55,439 nt of DNA from Ectopseudomonas mendocina (lineage in GTDB: Bacteria > Pseudomonadota > Gammaproteobacteria > Pseudomonadales > Pseudomonadaceae). The position numbers and the translations under genes are program-made. Where the stretch lies: positions 3,944-59,382 of the forward strand of contig NZ_VRYE01000135.1 in the NCBI RefSeq assembly GCF_008041835.1, given 5' to 3'. Positions 17,504 to 27,350 of this stretch are shown one piece after another (position 1 is the first letter of the stretch; every line of letters begins with the position of its first letter). The notes beneath the pieces were generated by a model that worked only from the letters and a program-made list of their open reading frames with translations, searched no databases and was not told where the DNA came from.

Positions 17504-20350
17504 TCAAACCAACTTGGAAATCATCTCGCGAGCTTCCTGCTGCTGTGCGTCGTTACCTTCGGCGACCACTTCGTCGAGAATGTCGCGGGCCCCTTCGGTG
17601 TCCCCCATGTCGATGTAGGCGCGCGCCAGGTCGAGCTTGGTCGCCGTCTCATCGGTTCCGGAGAGGAAATCGAAATCGTCGTCACCATCCAGCTCGCTGG
17701 AAAGGCTGTCCGCCGAAGCCAACGGGGCGGCTTGCGGCGCATCGAAGTCATTCGACAGCTGATCCAGCTCGGCAGTCACTTCGTCGAGTTGCGCGGCGAA
17801 GCTGTCCGGCTCTACAGCAGGCGGAACCGGCGCTTCGTCTTCGAGCGACAGGTCGAAATCGGCAGGTAGATCAAGGTCGGCAGCCGGCGTTTCTTCTGGC
17901 AGGTCGAGGCTCAAGCCGGACAGGTCATCGGCCGACTGATTCAACGGCGCATCATCGTCGAGACTGAGCAGGAACTCATCCGTTTCGTCGCTGGAGGCAG
18001 CAGCAGGCTCGTCCAGATCGAGGCTGAACGCAGAGAGATCGTCAGCCGGCTGGGACAGCTCGACCTTGTCGTCGCCCAGGGCCAGATCGAAGTCCAGGTC
18101 GTCATCAGCGGCAGAGCTCGGAGCGGCTGGCTCGTCGATCAGGCCGAAATCCAGATCGTCATCCAGCGACAGTGGCGCTTCGTCAGCCTTGGCGGACTGC
18201 AGGTCATTTTCCAGATCAGCCTCAAGATCGTCGAGGCTCAGGTCGAAGGCATCATCCAGATCGCCAGTAGCAGCTGGCGCCTCGGCGGCCGGCTCGTCCA
18301 GACTGAGATCATCCAGGCTGAACTCGCCCATGTCGTCATCAGCGGAAGCAGCAGCGGCCGCCACGGCGCCAGCGCCAGCAAAGGCAGCAATGGCCGGGTA
18401 CTTGGACTTCAGCTGCTCAGCTTCGGCGTTCGCCCCACCGATCTCGCGCAATTCGTTGTCCTGACGGGCAAAACCCTCACGATCACCCAGCTCGGCGTAA
18501 ACCTCCATCAGCTTCAGGCGCAAGTCGCTACGATGCGGCTCGTCGTTGATCGCATTCTGCAGCAGTTCAGCTGCCTGAGTGAAGCGACCATAGGCGATGT
18601 AGATATCCGCCTCGCCCAGTGCGTCGCCGGGTTGCGCGGTGACGCGCTCCTCACCTGCGACCGTAGTGGCAGCCGGCTCGTCATCGAGCCCAGCGAGGCT
18701 GTCTTTCGGCATATCCAGATCAGATGCAAAGGTCTGATCCTGAGAAAGGTCGTCGGCCAGCTCGCCCTGCTGCTCGGCCTCCTTCATCGCATTACGACGC
18801 GACAGCGCCATCAGAGCGACCAGCAGAAGCAGCAGCGCACCGCCGCCAGCCAGCCCCAGAGTCATCGGGTTGGCCATCAAGTCATCGATAAAGCTCTGTG
18901 GGGCCGGGGCCGGGACCGGGGCGGGTGCAGGAGACGGCACCGCGGGCTTGGCATCCTCAGCCGGCTTGGCCGGAGCAGCAGGCTCAACGGCAGCAGCCGG
19001 CTCCTCGGCCGGCTGTTCATTGGCGGCGGCGCTGTCTTCAACGGACGCCGCGGGCTCCTCGGAATAGTTGTAATCAGGTGCCGCCTCTTCGGGCGGCGAA
19101 GCGGGCGGCGTTGCAGCCTCCGCAGCGGGCTGCGCTGCCTCAGGCTGTTCAGCAGGAGCTTGCGTGGCAGGCTCGGTGACCGGGGTTTGTGCAGTTGCGC
19201 CTTCCTCAGCAGCCGGAACAGCCGACAGATCAGACTGCAACTTGGCCAACTGGCTGTCTTTCAGTTCGACCAGCCGCTGCAGCTTATCCAGCTGACTTTG
19301 CAGGTCACCGATGCGACTCTGCAACTCGGCATTCTCGCGACGGGTCGAGTCCAGGCTTTCCTGGGTCACGGCCAGCTTGTCAGCCAGCGCCTTGCTGCTG
19401 GCAGACCCGGTATCGCTACCGCGAGTGGACTGACCTGCCTCAGCCGCAACCAGTTTCAGGCTATCGGCCGACTCGGCAGTGGCCGGCGCAGAACCTGCGG
19501 TGGTACGGCGAGTGGCATCCAGCTGGCGCGAGGCGACGGCGCGACCTTCGCGCCAGGCGGCATTCTGTTCGGCAACCTGAGCGATCGCTTCGGCATTGCT
19601 GCGACTGCGAATCTGTTGCTCGTCCGGCAGGCGCAGTACCTGGCCGCTCTTCATGCGGTTGATATTGCCACCAATGAAAGCGTCAGGATTCAGGTCCTGG
19701 ATGGCCAGCATGGTCTGATTGACCGAAGAACCACCACCGACACGCTGAGCAATTTCCCAGAGCGTATCGTTGGCAGTGGTTCTGTATTCGTTACCGGAAA
19801 TGGCGCGTGAAGCCGGGGCCGGCGCTGCAGGACGTGGAGCCGGAGCCGGAGTGGCACTGCGCGGCACTGGTGCCGGAGCCACAGACGGACGCGGCGCTGG
19901 CGCGGCGATCGGCAGTTGCGGAGCAGCGGCCACTGTCGTTTGCGGAGAGTAAAGTGGCGGATCGAGCAACAGGGTGTATTCGCGCAGCAAGCGACCGTTT
20001 GGCCAGAGCACTTCCACCAGGAAGTTGAGATAAGGCTCGCGGACGGCCTTACTTGAAGTGACACGAATAACGCTCTTGCCATTAGGCTTCAATACAGGAG
20101 TGAACTTGAGATCGGTCAGAAAGTACTGACGATCAACCCCCGCCTTGACGAAGTCTTCAGGGGACGCAAGGCTCGGAATCACCTCATTGGGGGCTAGGTC
20201 ACGCACCTCGAGCAATTCGACTTCTGCTACCAACGGCTGATTCAGCGAGGACTGCAGGGTAACCTCACCCAACCCCAGCGCATGTGCCATACCGGAAGAC
20301 AGCGCGGAAGCGGCTGCGATTGCCAGCACCAGTTTGCGAACCCGAACCAT
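17504..20350 (-). CDS. fimV: Motility hub protein FimV
   Basis: A 948-residue inner-membrane protein. It has a signal peptide (VRKLVLAIAAASALSSGMAHA), the conserved FimV N-domain (LGEVTLQSSLNQPLVAEVEL), a periplasmic LysM near residues 180-245 (NEYRTTANDTLWEIAQRV), a coiled coil, a Pro/Ala/Glu linker, one helix (about 495-515), and a long acidic cytoplasmic region with Leu-Asp repeats. It ends in a TPR-like FimV motif (ARAYIDMGDTEGARDILDEV). FimV organises type IV pili, polar markers and cAMP signalling. The start at 20350 begins the signal peptide; 32 upstream codons have no support. Confidence 0.94.
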   Translation of the reverse strand: MVRVRKLVLAIAAASALSSGMAHALGLGEVTLQSSLNQPLVAEVELLEVRDLAPNEVIPSLASPEDFVKAGVDRQYFLTDLKFTPVLKPNGKSVIRVTSSKAVREPYLNFLVEVLWPNGRLLREYTLLLDPPLYSPQTTVAAAPQLPIAAPAPRPSVAPAPVPRSATPAPAPRPAAPAPASRAISGNEYRTTANDTLWEIAQRVGGGSSVNQTMLAIQDLNPDAFIGGNINRMKSGQVLRLPDEQQIRSRSNAEAIAQVAEQNAAWREGRAVASRQLDATRRTTAGSAPATAESADSLKLVAAEAGQSTRGSDTGSASSKALADKLAVTQESLDSTRRENAELQSRIGDLQSQLDKLQRLVELKDSQLAKLQSDLSAVPAAEEGATAQTPVTEPATQAPAEQPEAAQPAAEAATPPASPPEEAAPDYNYSEEPAASVEDSAAANEQPAEEPAAAVEPAAPAKPAEDAKPAVPSPAPAPVPAPAPQSFIDDLMANPMTLGLAGGGALLLLLVALMALSRRNAMKEAEQQGELADDLSQDQTFASDLDMPKDSLAGLDDEPAATTVAGEERVTAQPGDALGEADIYIAYGRFTQAAELLQNAINDEPHRSDLRLKLMEVYAELGDREGFARQDNELREIGGANAEAEQLKSKYPAIAAFAGAGAVAAAAASADDDMGEFSLDDLSLDEPAAEAPAATGDLDDAFDLSLDDLEADLENDLQSAKADEAPLSLDDDLDFGLIDEPAAPSSAADDDLDFDLALGDDKVELSQPADDLSAFSLDLDEPAAASSDETDEFLLSLDDDAPLNQSADDLSGLSLDLPEETPAADLDLPADFDLSLEDEAPVPPAVEPDSFAAQLDEVTAELDQLSNDFDAPQAAPLASADSLSSELDGDDDFDFLSGTDETATKLDLARAYIDMGDTEGARDILDEVVAEGNDAQQQEAREMISKLV

Positions 20351-20505
20351 AGCGTTATCCCTTGTTTTAGCTTTTTTCTCGGCATGCGAGAGGGTCTTGA
20401 GCACTGCTGCCTGCCTCCGCTCCAAGAGCGGCTCCCCATTCAGCAATCAACTCAGCCAGTATTGCCAAGCTAGAAAGATTCTTCAAATTTCTAGGTAAGT
20501 ATCTT

Positions 20506-21516
20506 TTACAGATAGTGTTTTATCAATAACTCGGCTATCTGCACTGCATTCAGGGCGGCACCTTTTCTTACATTATCAGACGCAATCCACAAATTGAGTT
20601 GACGTGGATCGCTGACGCCAAGACGCACACGCCCGACATAGACCTGATCCTGCCCTACTGCATCACCCACTGCGGTCGGGTAATCACCCGCCTCAACCAG
20701 CTCGATACCCTGAGCAGCCTCGAGGACCCGCTGCACTGCAACAAGGTCGATATCCCCATCAGCCTGCACACCCAGCGCCAGGCTGTCGCCAAAAAAAACG
20801 GGCGCCAGTGCGCACGTCGCAGCTACCGGAAGCTGAGGCGCGCCCAGAAGTTGCTGGACTTCCATGGCAAGGCGTTTTTCCAGCTGCGCATGCCCTTGCC
20901 CATCGACCTCGCCAATCTGCGCCAACAAGTTGAAGGCAACTTGCCGATCCACCGTCCTGGGCTCCAGTGGTCGCGCGTTGAGCAACTCCGCGGTCTGCCG
21001 CGCCAACTCCTGTACGCCACTACGCCCCAGGGTCGAGATGGCCAACATGGCTGTCAGCTGCAACCGCTGCGGTTGCAACACGAGTTTCAATGCCGCCAGC
21101 ACCAATGCGCAGGCGACCGCCGAGGGCGTCGGCGCACTCACACAGCATGGTTTGCTCAAAGCCGGCAGCCCCTCGACTCCCAGCTCGGGCAGCACGCATG
21201 GCGCCTGCTCCAGCGGCAACGCAGCGCTCAGATCGATGAGCGAGCAACCGGCCGCCAGCACACGCTCACGACAGGCACGCGTCACGTCTGCACCGGCCGC
21301 GAAGAATGCCAATTGCACCTGAGAGAAATCGAAAGTGTCGAGCGAACGGACCCGCACCTGGCGGCCACGGAAGGACAGGCTCTGCCCAGCCGATTCGCTA
21401 CCGGCCAGCAGATGCAGGTCCTTGACCGGAAACTCACGCTCTTCGAGCAACTCGACCAGCGTTTCACCGACGTTACCGGTAGCGCCGATCAGGGCGACAT
21501 TGATGGGCTGATTCAT
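20506..21516 (-). CDS. USG-1-like aspartate-semialdehyde dehydrogenase homologue (PA3116-like)
   Basis: This 336-residue protein has the Asd-type dinucleotide fold (MNQPINVALIGATGNVGETL) and a dimerisation domain with a cysteine in KPCCVSAPTPSA, but is clearly different from the neighbouring Asd. In PAO1 PA3116 holds the same place next to asd and is often called USG-1 or an Asd paralogue. Activity on aspartyl phosphate semialdehyde is not assured. The ATG at 21516 starts the Rossmann motif; long upstream open sequence is not coding. It lies between asd and fimV. Confidence 0.85.
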   Translation of the reverse strand: MNQPINVALIGATGNVGETLVELLEEREFPVKDLHLLAGSESAGQSLSFRGRQVRVRSLDTFDFSQVQLAFFAAGADVTRACRERVLAAGCSLIDLSAALPLEQAPCVLPELGVEGLPALSKPCCVSAPTPSAVACALVLAALKLVLQPQRLQLTAMLAISTLGRSGVQELARQTAELLNARPLEPRTVDRQVAFNLLAQIGEVDGQGHAQLEKRLAMEVQQLLGAPQLPVAATCALAPVFFGDSLALGVQADGDIDLVAVQRVLEAAQGIELVEAGDYPTAVGDAVGQDQVYVGRVRLGVSDPRQLNLWIASDNVRKGAALNAVQIAELLIKHYL

Positions 21517-21600
21517 GGACTGACCTACAACACGGAAGGAGCGGCACTGTAACTGCACGCCCCTCGCCCGAGCAATCGGCGCGCGCGTCCATAAAAAGAC

Positions 21601-21630
21601 AAAGCCCTTCTGCCGAAACAGAAGGGCTTT
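21601..21630 (-). terminator. Terminator after asd
   Basis: AAAGCCCTTCTG and CAGAAGGGCTTT form a 12-bp perfect stem around a six-base loop. On the minus strand it is followed by GTCTTTTTATGG, giving a U tract, 29 bp after the asd stop. Confidence 0.88.
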
Positions 21631-21658
21631 GTTTGACTCCGGGCGTTCGGGCTGAAGG

Positions 21659-22771
21659 TTAGCGCTCCAGCAGAATCCGCAACATGCGGCGCAGCGGCTC
21701 GGCAGCGCCCCACAGCAACTGATCACCCACGGTGAAGGCGCCCAAGTACTGCGAGCCCATGTTGAGCTTGCGCAGACGCCCGACCGGAACGCTCAGGGTG
21801 CCAGTCACGGCAGTCGGGCCGAGGTCGCGGATGGAGTCTTCGCGATGGTTCGGCACCAGCTTGACCCAAGGGTTGTGCTGACTGATCAAGCCCTCGATGT
21901 CAGCCATCGGCACGTCCTTGTTCAGTTTGATGGTCAGCGCCTGGCTGTGGCAACGCATGGCGCCGATGCGCACACAGATGCCGTCGACCGGAATCGGGTT
22001 CTTGAAGCGACCGAGAATCTTGTTGGTCTCGGCCTGAGCCTTCCATTCTTCACGGCTCTGCCCGTTGGGCAGTTCCTTGTCGATGTAGGGGATCAGGCTG
22101 CCGGCCAGCGGCACACCGAAGTTGTCCACCGGGAAGGCTTCACCGCGCATGGCTTCGGCGACCTTGCGGTCGATGTCGAGAATGGCGCTGGCCGGATCGG
22201 CCAATTCATCGGCAACAGCACCGTTGATCGCGCCCATCTGCTTGATCAGCTCGCGCATGTTCTGCGCGCCTGCACCGGAGGCTGCCTGATAGGTCATGGC
22301 GCTCATCCACTCGACCAGACCGGCTTCGTACAGACCACCGAGGGCCATCAGCATCAGGCTGACGGTGCAGTTGCCGCCGATGTAGTTCTTGCTGCCGGCA
22401 TCCAGCGCCTGGTCGATGACCTTGCGGTTGACCGGGTCGAGCACGATCACCGCACTGTCATCCATACGCAGGCTGGAAGCCGCGTCGATCCAGTAGCCCT
22501 GCCAGCCGGCTTCACGCAGCTTGGGGAAGACTTCATTGGTGTAGTCGCCACCCTGGCAGGTCAGGATCACGTCCAGGCCCTTGAGGTCGTCGATGCTGTA
22601 GGCGTCCTTCAGCGGGGCAATGTCCTTGCCAATAGCAGGACCCTGACCGCCGACATTGGAGGTGGTGAAGAACACCGGCTCGATCAGGTCGAAGTCCCGC
22701 TCTTCCAGCATGCGCTGCATGAGCACGGAACCGACCATGCCACGCCAACCGATCAGACCTACACGTTTCAT
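21659..22771 (-). CDS. asd: Aspartate-semialdehyde dehydrogenase
   Basis: A 370-residue enzyme with the NADP motif VGLIGWRGMVGSVLMQRM, the active-site cysteine in YIGGNCTVSL, and TYQAASGAGAQNM. It reduces aspartyl phosphate to the semialdehyde at the branch to lysine/diaminopimelate, methionine and threonine. It belongs to the gammaproteobacterial type (WRGMVGS). It is separated from leuB by a hairpin terminator, so is probably transcribed mainly from its own promoter. Confidence 0.96.
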   Translation of the reverse strand: MKRVGLIGWRGMVGSVLMQRMLEERDFDLIEPVFFTTSNVGGQGPAIGKDIAPLKDAYSIDDLKGLDVILTCQGGDYTNEVFPKLREAGWQGYWIDAASSLRMDDSAVIVLDPVNRKVIDQALDAGSKNYIGGNCTVSLMLMALGGLYEAGLVEWMSAMTYQAASGAGAQNMRELIKQMGAINGAVADELADPASAILDIDRKVAEAMRGEAFPVDNFGVPLAGSLIPYIDKELPNGQSREEWKAQAETNKILGRFKNPIPVDGICVRIGAMRCHSQALTIKLNKDVPMADIEGLISQHNPWVKLVPNHREDSIRDLGPTAVTGTLSVPVGRLRKLNMGSQYLGAFTVGDQLLWGAAEPLRRMLRILLER

Positions 22772-22791
22772 AACGACTACACCTATATAAA

Positions 22792-22821
22792 CAGCCCGCC
22801 GGAACCACCCCGGCGGGGCTG
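22792..22821 (-). terminator. Terminator after leuB
   Basis: CAGCCCGCCGG and CCGGCGGGGCTG pair across a short loop. On the minus strand the hairpin is followed by TTTATATAGG, and it lies 6 bp beyond the leuB stop. Confidence 0.8.
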
Positions 22822-22827
22822 GGAAGA

Positions 22828-23910
<1,083 letters not shown>

Positions 23911-23927
23911 CACATCCTCGATACGCA

Positions 23928-23948
23928 GTAGGGTGCGCCGTGCGCACC
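23928..23948. repeat. REP-like palindrome between leuD and leuB
   Basis: GTAGGGTGCGCCGTGCGCACC contains the stem GGTGCGC/GCGCACC with loop CGT and starts with the GTAGG typical of pseudomonad REP units. It is one of three different REP-like types in this window. Confidence 0.6.
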
Positions 23949-23999
23949 TCTTAAATAGTGAGTCAGTCGGTGCACACAGCCTAAGCGGCCCAGCACACT

Positions 24000-24647
24000 C
24001 TACTTGATCGCGCCGAACAGCCAGGGGCTGCTCTGTTGGTGTTTGGCTTCGAAAGCCTTGATCGCGTCCTGATCCTGCAGGGTCAGGCCGATGTCGTCCA
24101 GACCATTGAGCAGGCAGTGCTTGCGGAAGGCATCGACCTCGAAGCTGTATTGCACGCCGTCGGGGCGGGTCACGGTCTGTGCCTCGAGGTCGACGGTCAG
24201 CTGATAACCCTCGGTGGCCTCGGCCTGCTCGAACAGCGCATCGACTTCTTCATCCTTGAGGATGATCGGCAGCAAACCGTTCTTGAAGCTGTTGTTGAAG
24301 AAGATGTCAGCGAAGCTCGGCGCGATGATGGTACGGAAGCCATATTCTTCAAGCGCCCAGGGCGCGTGCTCACGGGAGGAGCCGCAGCCGAAGTTCTCGC
24401 GCGCCAGCAGCACACTGGCGCCCTGATAACGCGGGAAGTTAAGCACGAAATCCTTGTTGATCGGGCGCTTGGAGTTGTCCTGATTCGGCTGACCGACGTC
24501 CAGGTAGCGCCACTCGTCGAACAGGTTGGGGCCAAAGCCGGTGCGCTTGATCGACTTCAGGAACTGCTTGGGAATGATCTGGTCGGTGTCGACGTTGGCG
24601 CGATCGAGCGGGCAAACCAGGCCAGTGTGTTGGGTAAAGGCTTTCAT
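24000..24647 (-). CDS. leuD: 3-isopropylmalate dehydratase small subunit
   Basis: This 214-residue aconitase swivel domain starts MKAFTQHTGLVCPLDRANVD and carries TDQIIPKQF, ENFGCGSSREHAPWAL and IIAPSFADIFFNN. It pairs with LeuC to isomerise isopropylmalate. The ATG at 24647 follows the leuC stop by 11 bp, with AGGAGAC before it, so both subunits come from one message. Confidence 0.96.
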   Translation of the reverse strand: MKAFTQHTGLVCPLDRANVDTDQIIPKQFLKSIKRTGFGPNLFDEWRYLDVGQPNQDNSKRPINKDFVLNFPRYQGASVLLARENFGCGSSREHAPWALEEYGFRTIIAPSFADIFFNNSFKNGLLPIILKDEEVDALFEQAEATEGYQLTVDLEAQTVTRPDGVQYSFEVDAFRKHCLLNGLDDIGLTLQDQDAIKAFEAKHQQSSPWLFGAIK

Positions 24648-24658
24648 GTGCGGTCTCC

Positions 24659-26086
24659 TCAGGCCTGGATCAATTCGCGAACATCGATGAAGCGGCCGGT
24701 CACCGCAGCGGCGGCGGCCATGGCCGGACTCACTAGATGGGTACGACCACCGGCTCCCTGACGGCCTTCGAAGTTGCGGTTGGAGGTGGAAGCGCAATGC
24801 TCGCCGCTGCCCAGCTTGTCCGGGTTCATCGCCAGGCACATGGAACAACCCGGCTCACGCCATTCGAAACCGGCCTCGATGAAAATCTTGTCCAGCCCTT
24901 CCGCCTCGGCTTGCGCCTTGACCAGACCGGAGCCCGGCACCACCAGCGCCTGCTTGACGGTCGCCGCGACCTTGCGGCCCTTGGCCACTTCGGCGGCGGC
25001 GCGCAGGTCTTCGATGCGCGAGTTGGTGCAGGAGCCGATGAATACGCGATCGAGCTGGATATCGGTGATCGCCTGGTTGGCGGTCAGGCCCATGTACTTG
25101 AGCGCGCGGGTGATCGAGTCCTTCTTCACCGGGTCGGCTTCGACGGCCGGGTCCGGCACCTTCTGGTCCACGGCCAGGACCATTTCCGGCGAGGTACCCC
25201 AGCTCACCTGCGGTTTGATGTCTTCGGCCTTGAGTTCGACCACGGTGTCGAACACCGCATCTTCGTCGGAAACCAAGGTACGCCACTGCGCCACGGCCTT
25301 GTCCCAGTCGCTGCCCTTGGGCGCGAACGGACGATCCTTGACGTAGGCGATGGTCTTCTCGTCCACGGCCACCAGGCCGACGCGGGCACCCGCCTCGATG
25401 GACATGTTGCAGATAGTCATGCGCCCTTCCAGCGACAGGTCGCGAATGGCACTGCCGGCGAATTCCAGCGCATGACCGTTGCCGCCAGCGGTGCCGATCT
25501 TGCCGATCACGGCCAGGACGATGTCCTTGGCAGTGACGCCGAACGGCAATTTGCCTTCGACGCGCACCTGCATGTTCTTCATCTTTTTGGCCACCAGGCA
25601 CTGGGTGGCGAGTACGTGCTCGACCTCGGAGGTGCCGATGCCGTGGGCCAACGCACCGAAGGCGCCATGGGTGGAGGTGTGCGAGTCGCCGCAGACCACG
25701 GTCATGCCCGGCAGGGTAGCGCCCTGCTCCGGCCCGACCACATGGACGATGCCCTGGCGCACGTCGTTCATCTTGAACTCGAGAATGCCGAAGTCATCGC
25801 AGTTCTCGTCCAGGGTCTGAACCTGGATGCGCGAGACTTCGTCGGCGATGGCTTCGAGGCCACCCTGGCGCTCGGCCTTGGTGGTCGGCACGTTGTGATC
25901 AGGCGTGGCGATGTTGGCGTCGATGCGCCACGGCTTGCGCCCGGCCAGACGCAACCCTTCGAAGGCCTGTGGCGAGGTCACTTCGTGGAGGATGTGACGG
26001 TCGATATAGATCAACGAGGAACCGTCGTCACGACGTTTCACTTCGTGCATTTCCCAGAGCTTGTCGTAGAGCGTCTTGCCAGTCAT
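24659..26086 (-). CDS. leuC: 3-isopropylmalate dehydratase large subunit
   Basis: A 475-residue aconitase-family subunit. The three 4Fe-4S ligands are in FIGSCTNSRIEDL and EPGCSMCLAMNPDKL; HVVGPEQGATLPGMT and VCGDSHTSTHGAFG are family signatures. Start at 26086 (MTGKTLYDKLWEMHEV). It heads the leuC-leuD-leuB run and is divergent from a LysR gene that probably regulates it, as PA3121-PA3122 do in PAO1. Confidence 0.96.
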   Translation of the reverse strand: MTGKTLYDKLWEMHEVKRRDDGSSLIYIDRHILHEVTSPQAFEGLRLAGRKPWRIDANIATPDHNVPTTKAERQGGLEAIADEVSRIQVQTLDENCDDFGILEFKMNDVRQGIVHVVGPEQGATLPGMTVVCGDSHTSTHGAFGALAHGIGTSEVEHVLATQCLVAKKMKNMQVRVEGKLPFGVTAKDIVLAVIGKIGTAGGNGHALEFAGSAIRDLSLEGRMTICNMSIEAGARVGLVAVDEKTIAYVKDRPFAPKGSDWDKAVAQWRTLVSDEDAVFDTVVELKAEDIKPQVSWGTSPEMVLAVDQKVPDPAVEADPVKKDSITRALKYMGLTANQAITDIQLDRVFIGSCTNSRIEDLRAAAEVAKGRKVAATVKQALVVPGSGLVKAQAEAEGLDKIFIEAGFEWREPGCSMCLAMNPDKLGSGEHCASTSNRNFEGRQGAGGRTHLVSPAMAAAAAVTGRFIDVRELIQA

Positions 26087-26226
26087 CAGCCTTACCTCAT
26101 CAGCGCCTTTTGAGCACATCCATCAACGGCCTGCGTGATCAACGCATGGCGTCAGAAGTGCACGTTTCTATGCCCGGGCAACAAAGCCCCTTTGGCTTAT
26201 GGGGTGAAATGCTATGATCGCGAGAC

Positions 26227-26241
26227 GAATAACTCAAATTC
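26227..26241. promoter_or_regulatory. Candidate LysR-type operator in the leuC regulator gap
   Basis: GAAT-N7-ATTC is a small inverted repeat in the 280-bp divergent gap, 141 bp before leuC and 126 bp before the LysR gene, in the only AT-rich part of the gap. LysR regulators bind such dyads, but spacing differs from the classic T-N11-A, so this is tentative. Confidence 0.35.
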
Positions 26242-26286
26242 ATATTTTTCATCCAGAGGATTCCACAAAGGAATCCATCTAAGACT

Positions 26287-26357
26287 GCAAGCGCCAAGCC
26301 ACACGCCGCAAGCAAAGACCGAGCGGCCCGGCTTGTGGCTTGCAGCTTGCCGCTCGG
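26287..26357. repeat. Overlapping inverted repeats just before the LysR gene
   Basis: Arm 26287-26307 pairs with 26330-26350 at 18 of 21 positions. A second, perfect 9-bp pair (CCGAGCGGC at 26319-26327, GCCGCTCGG at 26349-26357) shares part of the same right arm, so the two hairpins exclude each other. The second one covers the first bases of the LysR Shine-Dalgarno GGAG (26356-26359). The GCTTGCAGCTTG words resemble a dispersed pseudomonad repeat. Confidence 0.6.
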
Positions 26358-26366
26358 AGCTGTTTT

Positions 26367-27248
26367 ATGGATCTCGCCAACCTCAACGCTTTTATCGCCA
26401 TTGCCGAAACCGGCAGTTTTTCTGAAGCCGGCGAGCGCCTGCACCTGACCCAACCTGCCGTGAGCAAACGCATCGCCGGTCTGGAGCAGCAATTGGGCGT
26501 GCGCCTGTTCGACCGCCTCGGCCGCGAAATCGGCCTGACCCAGGCTGGCCGCGCGCTGCTGCCACGCGCCTACCAGATCCTCAACGTGTTGGACGACACC
26601 CGCCGCGCCCTGACCAACCTGTCCGGCGAGGTCAGCGGCCGCCTGACACTCGCCACCAGCCACCATATCGGCCTGCATCGCCTGCCTGCCCTGTTGCGCG
26701 CCTTCACCCGGGCACATCCGCAAGTGGCGCTGGATATCCAGTTTCTCGATTCGGAAGTGGCCTACGAAGAAGTCCTGCATGGCCGCGCCGAACTGGCGGT
26801 GATCACCCTCGCCCCGGAAACCCGCGAGCCGATTCGCGCCGTCGCCGTGTGGAACGATCCACTGGATTTCGTCGCCGCCCCCGAACACCCACTGGCGCGC
26901 AGCCAGGTGATCAGCATGGCCGATGTGGCGCAGCACCCGGCGGTGTTTCCCGGCGGCAACACCTTCACCCATCACATCGTGCAGCGTCTGTTCGAGGCCC
27001 AGGGGCTGACCCCCAACATCGCCATGAGTACCAACTACCTGGAAACCATCAAGATGATGGTGTCCATCGGCCTGGCCTGGAGTGTACTGCCGCGCACCAT
27101 GCTCGACGATCAGGTCGCGCGCCTGCCGATACCCGGCATTCAGTTGACCCGCCAACTGGGCTACATCCTGCATACCGAGCGCACACTGTCGAATGCTGCA
27201 CGGGCTTTCATGGATCTGCTCGACAGTCAGCGGGACGACCTTGCATAG
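26367..27248 (+). CDS. LysR-family transcriptional regulator (PA3122-like)
   Basis: A 294-residue LysR protein. The N-terminal winged helix (MDLANLNAFIAIAETGSFSE, then HLTQPAVSKRIAGLEQQLG) is followed by the LysR substrate domain with SHHIGLHRLPALL and GLAWSVLPRTML. GGAG precedes the ATG at 26367. It is divergent from leuCDB, whose intermediates are natural candidate effectors. PA3122 has the same position in PAO1. Confidence 0.92.
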   Translation: MDLANLNAFIAIAETGSFSEAGERLHLTQPAVSKRIAGLEQQLGVRLFDRLGREIGLTQAGRALLPRAYQILNVLDDTRRALTNLSGEVSGRLTLATSHHIGLHRLPALLRAFTRAHPQVALDIQFLDSEVAYEEVLHGRAELAVITLAPETREPIRAVAVWNDPLDFVAAPEHPLARSQVISMADVAQHPAVFPGGNTFTHHIVQRLFEAQGLTPNIAMSTNYLETIKMMVSIGLAWSVLPRTMLDDQVARLPIPGIQLTRQLGYILHTERTLSNAARAFMDLLDSQRDDLA

Positions 27249-27350
27249 GCCACCGGCATCAGATTAACGCGGCAACATAACGATAAAAAAGTGTCTAGAT
27301 GACATTAACGCCCGCCCCGCGCATCGCGCATTCCGGAGAACGGTTCGGCC

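Noticed and set aside
24737..26113. 458-codon open frame opposite leuC
   Set aside because: Shadow; leuC has all iron-sulfur ligands and operon context.
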